Shown here piece by piece: positions 60,019 to 64,000 of a stretch of 64,000 nt of DNA. The stretch spans positions 51,255,053 through 51,319,052 of the forward strand of contig CM060732.1 of the NCBI GenBank assembly GCA_030704615.1, given 5' to 3'. The translations under genes were made by a program, and so were the position numbers. Origin of the DNA: Takakia lepidozioides (taxonomy: Eukaryota; Streptophyta; Takakiopsida; Takakiales; Takakiaceae). The notes below the pieces were generated by a model that did not search any database, had not been told where the DNA came from, and saw only the letters and a program-made list of their open reading frames with translations. Positions within the stretch are counted from its first letter, which is position 1; each line of letters opens with the position of its first letter.

Positions 60019-60391
60019 ATGAACACAAGGGGGGAGACTCCTCCCCAGGGAGGGAAGGAGTCTCCACCCTTGTGCGCACCCCCGCTTGACTAGGGGACTA
60101 CCACGTAATTATACTAGACACAAAGAAAATGGACTCAGTCCTAATTGACACACAAAATTGTTGCAGCAAAGACCTCGGAGCTACATGAACACTAAGGCAA
60201 AAAGCTGGAGTAGCAAACAAATCATTCAGATCAGGACTCAGTGAACCCCAATACTGCACAACCACAGAATTATACCTCTCCTTGGACTGTCAAGCGACTC
60301 TCTATGGCTGGATCCTCAGTACAAATGTTTCATGGCTACCAACAACAAACCAACCCCCAAACACACCACTGCTTAGAAAAAGACAGAACAA

Positions 60392-62503
60392 TCAGAGAAG
60401 GCTATGGCTCTTGACAAAGCATCCTCCAAGGCACATATACACGTCTCCACACGCGTGACAAAAATACCTTTGACGCATACCGCACTGAACACACTTCCTC
60501 CTCCTACTAGTCTTGAGGGAGAAATGCACAGACCCCGGGTTGGGCACATCTGCCCCTGGCATTACTGTTCTCCTGGGAGGAACCCACCCCACAATTAGTC
60601 CCTTTGCAACCTCCAAATTGAAAAGCATGTGGCTAAGAGGAATGTGGCCCTTTCCCCTCATAAAACCCAGGTACAATATGTAAGCATTCACCAAAGAAGT
60701 GTCAACTCCATGAAAGTACAAGCGGTGCCACCATTTATGGTCCCTGGTCTGAACAGAGTAGTAACCCCGTAGCTGATCCTGAACATCCACTCCCCGCATA
60801 TGCTGCTGGTAATGAACCACAATAGGGGAGGTAGGCACATCACGTCTTGCCCCTTTGTGCCATCTTTGTATGAAGCAATCAGGACCGACAGGGGAAATGG
60901 CAGTGGAAATCATGGTCACCAACTTGGCATCCATCCAGGCAATAGCGGCTACTTTGCCACTTATGTGAACACGATATTCCAGCCTACCTCTCTCACCCTT
61001 CTTCCCCAAATCAAGGCACGTAGGAAAACCCACTCGGGAGGTTTTTACCGTGCCAGTAGCATAGATCTGTTTTGCTGCCAAATCATAGAACAGGATGGGG
61101 CTACTGAAAATTTTTTCCATCGTTACAATATGGCCCTTACCCTCAAATCCTTCTAGTAACCTTGTCACCACGCCATATCCACTGCCATGGGTCATATCAT
61201 TCCCATCATCCTTCCCAAGGTAAACCTCTAACTTCTGAACATATTTGGAACATGCACCACACAAACACCACACCTTCAGACCCCACTGCACAGGCTTCTT
61301 GCTCAGATATTGCTGGATTCGGGCATATTTGCCCTTGTACTTCACCATTTGCTCATCCATAGTCAAATTCTGCTCGGGGCTCATGTAGGTGGCATACAAA
61401 CCATTTAGTGCATGTAGCAACCACCTGGTTTTAGCTAAATTATCAAAAGCAGGGTCAGTGTCAATAGTGCATACATCCTTGTTGTCAACAAGGTGGAGGC
61501 ACCTCAGAATTGCCTCCCATCGGTTGCGGGACATAATGCGCATGATGGAAGGGCAATTGAAGAAGGCATTGTTGGCTTTCCAATACAATCTAGTACTAGG
61601 CAATTTTTTGATTCCCATGAGCATGTGAACAGCAAGCCAAGCCTTCAATTCACGGATGGTGATAGGGTACCACCATCTACCTCCTTTCAGGTTTCCATTC
61701 TGGTTTTCTGTCCGGGCATACAAGTTGGTCATGCTGCAAATTCGGCGCATGACCGATAGTGGCCAAAACAAATTGAAAAAATCAACTGGATTTGCTGAAT
61801 CTCCAAAAGGCAAACGAGGACCCGAATCCCCACCTAACCATGTAATGTCTGGCAATTCAGTAGCAGAGGAGTTCCACATGTCATCACCAAACAACTCAGC
61901 AGGACCCCACTGCTCCCAATTGGGCGGCAAATCATATAATCCCACCTCACGCGTTGGATTCCCCGTGTCAACACAGTAGTCCATCAAGTCAGGATTGTCG
62001 ATGTCAACAAGGTCATCATCTTCTGGATTATAGTCACAATCAGAATCTGATTCACTATCATCTACTTCCCCCTCAGGCAATTCAACTTCAGAATCCAACC
62101 CCAAGAGCTCAGGGATAGTGCACAACATTGAATCATCAAGATTACACACAACACAGGACTGTGACGATACCACATGAACACCAAGGACACCAAAAAAAGA
62201 GACAGTATAATTTTTTGTACCATTCAGGATGTCCCATGTCTTGTCTACCACAGTGCCATATCCAAATTCGTGGGCATTGCTAGACGATGCCACATCCTGA
62301 AGGTGCAGCTCAGCCACTGCCACCTTCACTGTGGATCCCAAAATCCCTATGTCCTCTATAGTTTGGGAGTGACCAGCAGGATCACATAGTGGATTTTGAG
62401 AGTTGCGCAAGGAGTAGGTCGAATTGCCCATCTCATCACTCATGAAATCAAAAGAGGGTTCAATACGATTACCTCTCTCCCTGGCTAGTTGTTTGAGCCT
62501 CAT
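60392..62503 (-). CDS. piggyBac transposase
   Basis: The 703-codon open frame encodes a DDE-type (DDE_Tnp_1_7) enzyme expected to cut and paste the surrounding element at TTAA sites. The N-terminal 240 residues are acidic around 145-170 (EVDDSESDSDCD). The core begins near residue 275 (ITIRELKAWLAVHMLMGIKK). The first catalytic Asp is D383 (LTMDEQMVKYKG); the third lies in GVDVQDQ (D573, D576). At the expected second Asp the sequence is TMEKIFSSPILF, giving E463. A Cys-rich C-terminus (CVQCGMRQRYFCHAC, then MCLGGCF) matches the family's zinc-binding domain. The start is uncertain: another frame, 62852-62469, overlaps by 35 nt and may be the true N-terminus through a frameshift or splice. The D-to-E change could reduce activity. 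Confidence 0.9.
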   Translation of the reverse strand: MRLKQLARERGNRIEPSFDFMSDEMGNSTYSLRNSQNPLCDPAGHSQTIEDIGILGSTVKVAVAELHLQDVASSSNAHEFGYGTVVDKTWDILNGTKNYTVSFFGVLGVHVVSSQSCVVCNLDDSMLCTIPELLGLDSEVELPEGEVDDSESDSDCDYNPEDDDLVDIDNPDLMDYCVDTGNPTREVGLYDLPPNWEQWGPAELFGDDMWNSSATELPDITWLGGDSGPRLPFGDSANPVDFFNLFWPLSVMRRICSMTNLYARTENQNGNLKGGRWWYPITIRELKAWLAVHMLMGIKKLPSTRLYWKANNAFFNCPSIMRIMSRNRWEAILRCLHLVDNKDVCTIDTDPAFDNLAKTRWLLHALNGLYATYMSPEQNLTMDEQMVKYKGKYARIQQYLSKKPVQWGLKVWCLCGACSKYVQKLEVYLGKDDGNDMTHGSGYGVVTRLLEGFEGKGHIVTMEKIFSSPILFYDLAAKQIYATGTVKTSRVGFPTCLDLGKKGERGRLEYRVHISGKVAAIAWMDAKLVTMISTAISPVGPDCFIQRWHKGARRDVPTSPIVVHYQQHMRGVDVQDQLRGYYSVQTRDHKWWHRLYFHGVDTSLVNAYILYLGFMRGKGHIPLSHMLFNLEVAKGLIVGWVPPRRTVMPGADVPNPGSVHFSLKTSRRRKCVQCGMRQRYFCHACGDVYMCLGGCFVKSHSLL

Positions 62504-62852
62504 CGTGGCTGGCAGAAGACGTCTGGAAGTCAGGCCAAACCTCGAGCCTCAAAATGTCGTTGACCTCTGCGGTGAACCCAAGGGGGTCTCCTTCCTCCTT
62601 GCGATCTACCCAACCCAAAATCTCTGCACAATGGCGCCTAAACAAGTAACGAAAGTTGGAGGGCTGTGGAAATCCAGGCCAACGCACACGAGCAGGTCTC
62701 TTCAAACACAAGAGGTAGTCCTCATTCAGGCACCCGACAATCCGCTCGACTTGCTCGGTTGATGCGCCCAGTGAGCGTGCCCACTTGGCAATCGATGCAG
62801 CTTGAGTCTCCAAATGCGCAGGTGCAGGGGGAGGCAACACACCCGAACCCAT
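62469..62852 (-). CDS. Upstream reading frame, possible N-terminal exon of the transposase
   Basis: The 127-codon frame begins MGSGVLPPPAPAHLETQAAS and includes WARSLGASTEQVERIVGCLN, WPGFPQPSNFRYLFRRHCAE and ILGWVDRKEEGDPLGF. It is helix-rich and protein-like but of no family I know. It overlaps the start of the transposase frame with a +1 offset. A consensus donor (AG before GTAATC) lies near its end, but none of the downstream acceptors restores phase. It may be an extra DNA-binding or regulatory domain, or a true N-terminus separated by one frame error. Confidence 0.5.
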   Translation of the reverse strand: MGSGVLPPPAPAHLETQAASIAKWARSLGASTEQVERIVGCLNEDYLLCLKRPARVRWPGFPQPSNFRYLFRRHCAEILGWVDRKEEGDPLGFTAEVNDILRLEVWPDFQTSSASHDEAQTTSQGER

Positions 62853-63478
62853 CTTATACTATGTAGCTTCAACCTTCATCCACCAATTTGCATATGCACA
62901 CAAGGATAAACACAAAGATGAGCTACACGATGCCCTAACTGCGCATAGTCTAGCTCAGGTATCAAACAATGAACATTGCCTTGAATGCGCACCCTGAGTA
63001 TCAATGCAAAGCCGGCCCATCCTCTCTCACAGCTATGGCTCAGTCTCTGTAGCGGTGCCACAATTTCCAAGTTTCCTCAACTGAAAGAGAAAGAGATAAT
63101 GGAAGATGCAATCGGAGCAGACCACCAACGACAACCTGTCAAGGCATCTGCAACGGCAACCTGCAACAAAGTATGGAACACGCGCGAACGCCACAACAGA
63201 CGAGATCACAACACAAGGCAAAGCGCGGGAAGGAGAGAGACGACGCTGAAAACGCGGGAGCAAGCCAAAATCGCTGCAGAAGCAGACCCCACCTCCTGCG
63301 CAGCCAAAAATTGCAACCCTAACCAAAAAAAAAAACCTAATCGCGCGTTGGAATCCTGACTGCCATGTGGCTGGCATCCTACCCTCCAAAAATCAGGTTA
63401 ATCGGTTCAAATCCGAGAAAAACAGAGGGGAAAAACCAAAACCAACGGCCGAAAACGGGTCGAATGGGTGCTTAAGGG
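62853..63478. promoter_or_regulatory. Presumed promoter and leader of the transposase
   Basis: This lies between the right terminal repeat and the first transposase frame. A 118-codon minus-strand frame here (63389-63033) is hydrophobic and Cys-rich without known domains, most likely leader sequence. No TATA box was identified with confidence. Confidence 0.35.
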
Positions 63479-63482
63479 TTAA

Positions 63483-63738
63483 GGAGGATAGCAGGAGGTG
63501 GGTAGATAAGGTGCAAAGAGGTTGGATAATAATTTGCAAACTCCTCAATTTACTGAAGGGTGTTTTTGACACGGGGGTAATAAGTACCCTCCAAGAGCTT
63601 GTGATTTTGGTGCCAGTACAATACGAAGGGAATAGTGTATGTACCGGTAGTACAACCTATCACTTACTTATAGACTCTTATACACTCTATAATTTTATAT
63701 GTGGGTCGATTGGTGCTGGCTATTAGGGGGACGGTAAT
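63483..63738. other. Flank of the piggyBac element
   Basis: It contains ATGTACCGGTAGTACAAC at 63639-63656, an exact 18 bp direct repeat of 59322-59339. No gene was seen. Confidence 0.4.
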
Positions 63739-64000
63739 ATGAAGCAATCAATGCTAGTGTCAAAGTTTACAAAAATTAGCAAGGAAGAGCATTTTGAGGC
63801 TATGAAAAGACAAAGAGAGCAAATTGAAGCTGAAGTGCGTCCACCCGAGACAATTCTGCCTGATCCATCATGACGGAGGAGGGTGGGACGTTCTCGTGAA
63901 TGTGAAAACCATGTGACTCTTTTTTTGTCTTCAGTACTTGCTCAAGTTCCACCTGAAGCTACAATTCAGCCTAGTCGCGACATTCATTTAATGCAGGTTG
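63739..64000 (+). pseudogene. Partial unrecognised reading frame at the window edge
   Basis: ATG at 63739 opens MKQSMLVSKFTKISKEEHFE, then a charged helix (MKRQREQIEAEVRPPE), a TGA at 63871, and RRRVGRSRECENH in the same frame. It continues open to a possible donor (CAG before GTTG) at 63997. The basic patch after the stop and the MKQSx start recall N-termini of transposon proteins. It runs off the window. Confidence 0.3.

Larger units (their letters stand above)
59435..63482. mobile_element. piggyBac DNA transposon with TTAA target duplications
   Basis: The element spans 59439-63478 (4,040 bp). Its ends are CCCTTAAGCGCCCA on the left and the inverted form of CCCTTAAGCACCCA on the right, a 14 bp terminal inverted repeat with one CG-to-CA difference. 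TTAA flanks it on both sides (59435-59438 and 63479-63482), the signature target site of piggyBac. It carries a long transposase frame on the minus strand, so the promoter should lie near the right end. Confidence 0.93.

Noticed and set aside
63033-63389. 118-codon hydrophobic, Cys-rich minus-strand frame inside the piggyBac element
   Set aside because: No known domain and it lies where the transposase leader should be; treated as noncoding.

Overview
The window reads as nuclear DNA of a green plant (streptophyte), most likely a non-seed plant or a charophyte alga. The evidence is a ten-exon gene for the carotenoid factor NEOXANTHIN-DEFICIENT 1, a gene combining an HMG box with AT-hooks, plant-type TTTAGGG repeats, GT-AG introns with short exons, and plant-style transposons (a Ty3/gypsy chromovirus, a CACTA-type DUF4216 fragment). 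The species cannot be named from the sequence alone.

Layout. Positions 1-11.4 kb are a gene-rich island of three spliced genes: an unrecognised coiled-coil protein on the minus strand (28-4495), NXD1 on the plus strand (5601-9118) and the HMG/AT-hook gene on the minus strand (9936-11332). The first two diverge from a shared 1.1 kb upstream region; the last two converge. From 11.4 kb to the end I found no further convincing host gene. That part is AT-rich and filled with mobile elements and repeats: a possible HUH-Rep (Replitron-like) fragment at 15.3-15.7 kb; an array of short palindromes in AT-rich spacers (20.0-21.7 kb) ending in a long inverted repeat; an LTR with an initiator-Met primer site (24.2 kb) and a decayed gypsy gag-protease (26.2-27.8 kb); a CACTA-type fragment (28.4-29.3 kb); a 445 bp foldback element (29.8 kb); a 686 bp tandem repeat carrying GCGATCGC palindromes, split by a 4.07 kb minus-strand LTR element (31.4-35.5 kb); a full-length but broken 6.2 kb chromovirus (37.3-43.5 kb); further reverse transcriptase and DNA-transposon fragments (45-52 kb); a piggyBac fossil (56 kb); and a 4.04 kb piggyBac element with terminal repeats and TTAA target duplications (59.4-63.5 kb).

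Most notable. (1) The piggyBac element is structurally complete and has a 703-codon open transposase, but glutamate sits where the second catalytic aspartate is expected, and two 50-nt tRNA-like folds with a compensatory base-pair change lie near one end. (2) The chromovirus primer-binding site is complementary over 11 nt to the LTR about 30 bp downstream of its TATA box, which is the layout of self-primed (Tf1/sushi-type) reverse transcription. (3) Several unrelated clusters of short palindromes recur through the AT-rich DNA, one with compensatory changes between copies. (4) The coiled-coil gene carries a tandem duplication of a probable exon.

Gene models rest on splice-site consensus, reading phase and remembered family resemblance only; no alignment or transcript data were available.
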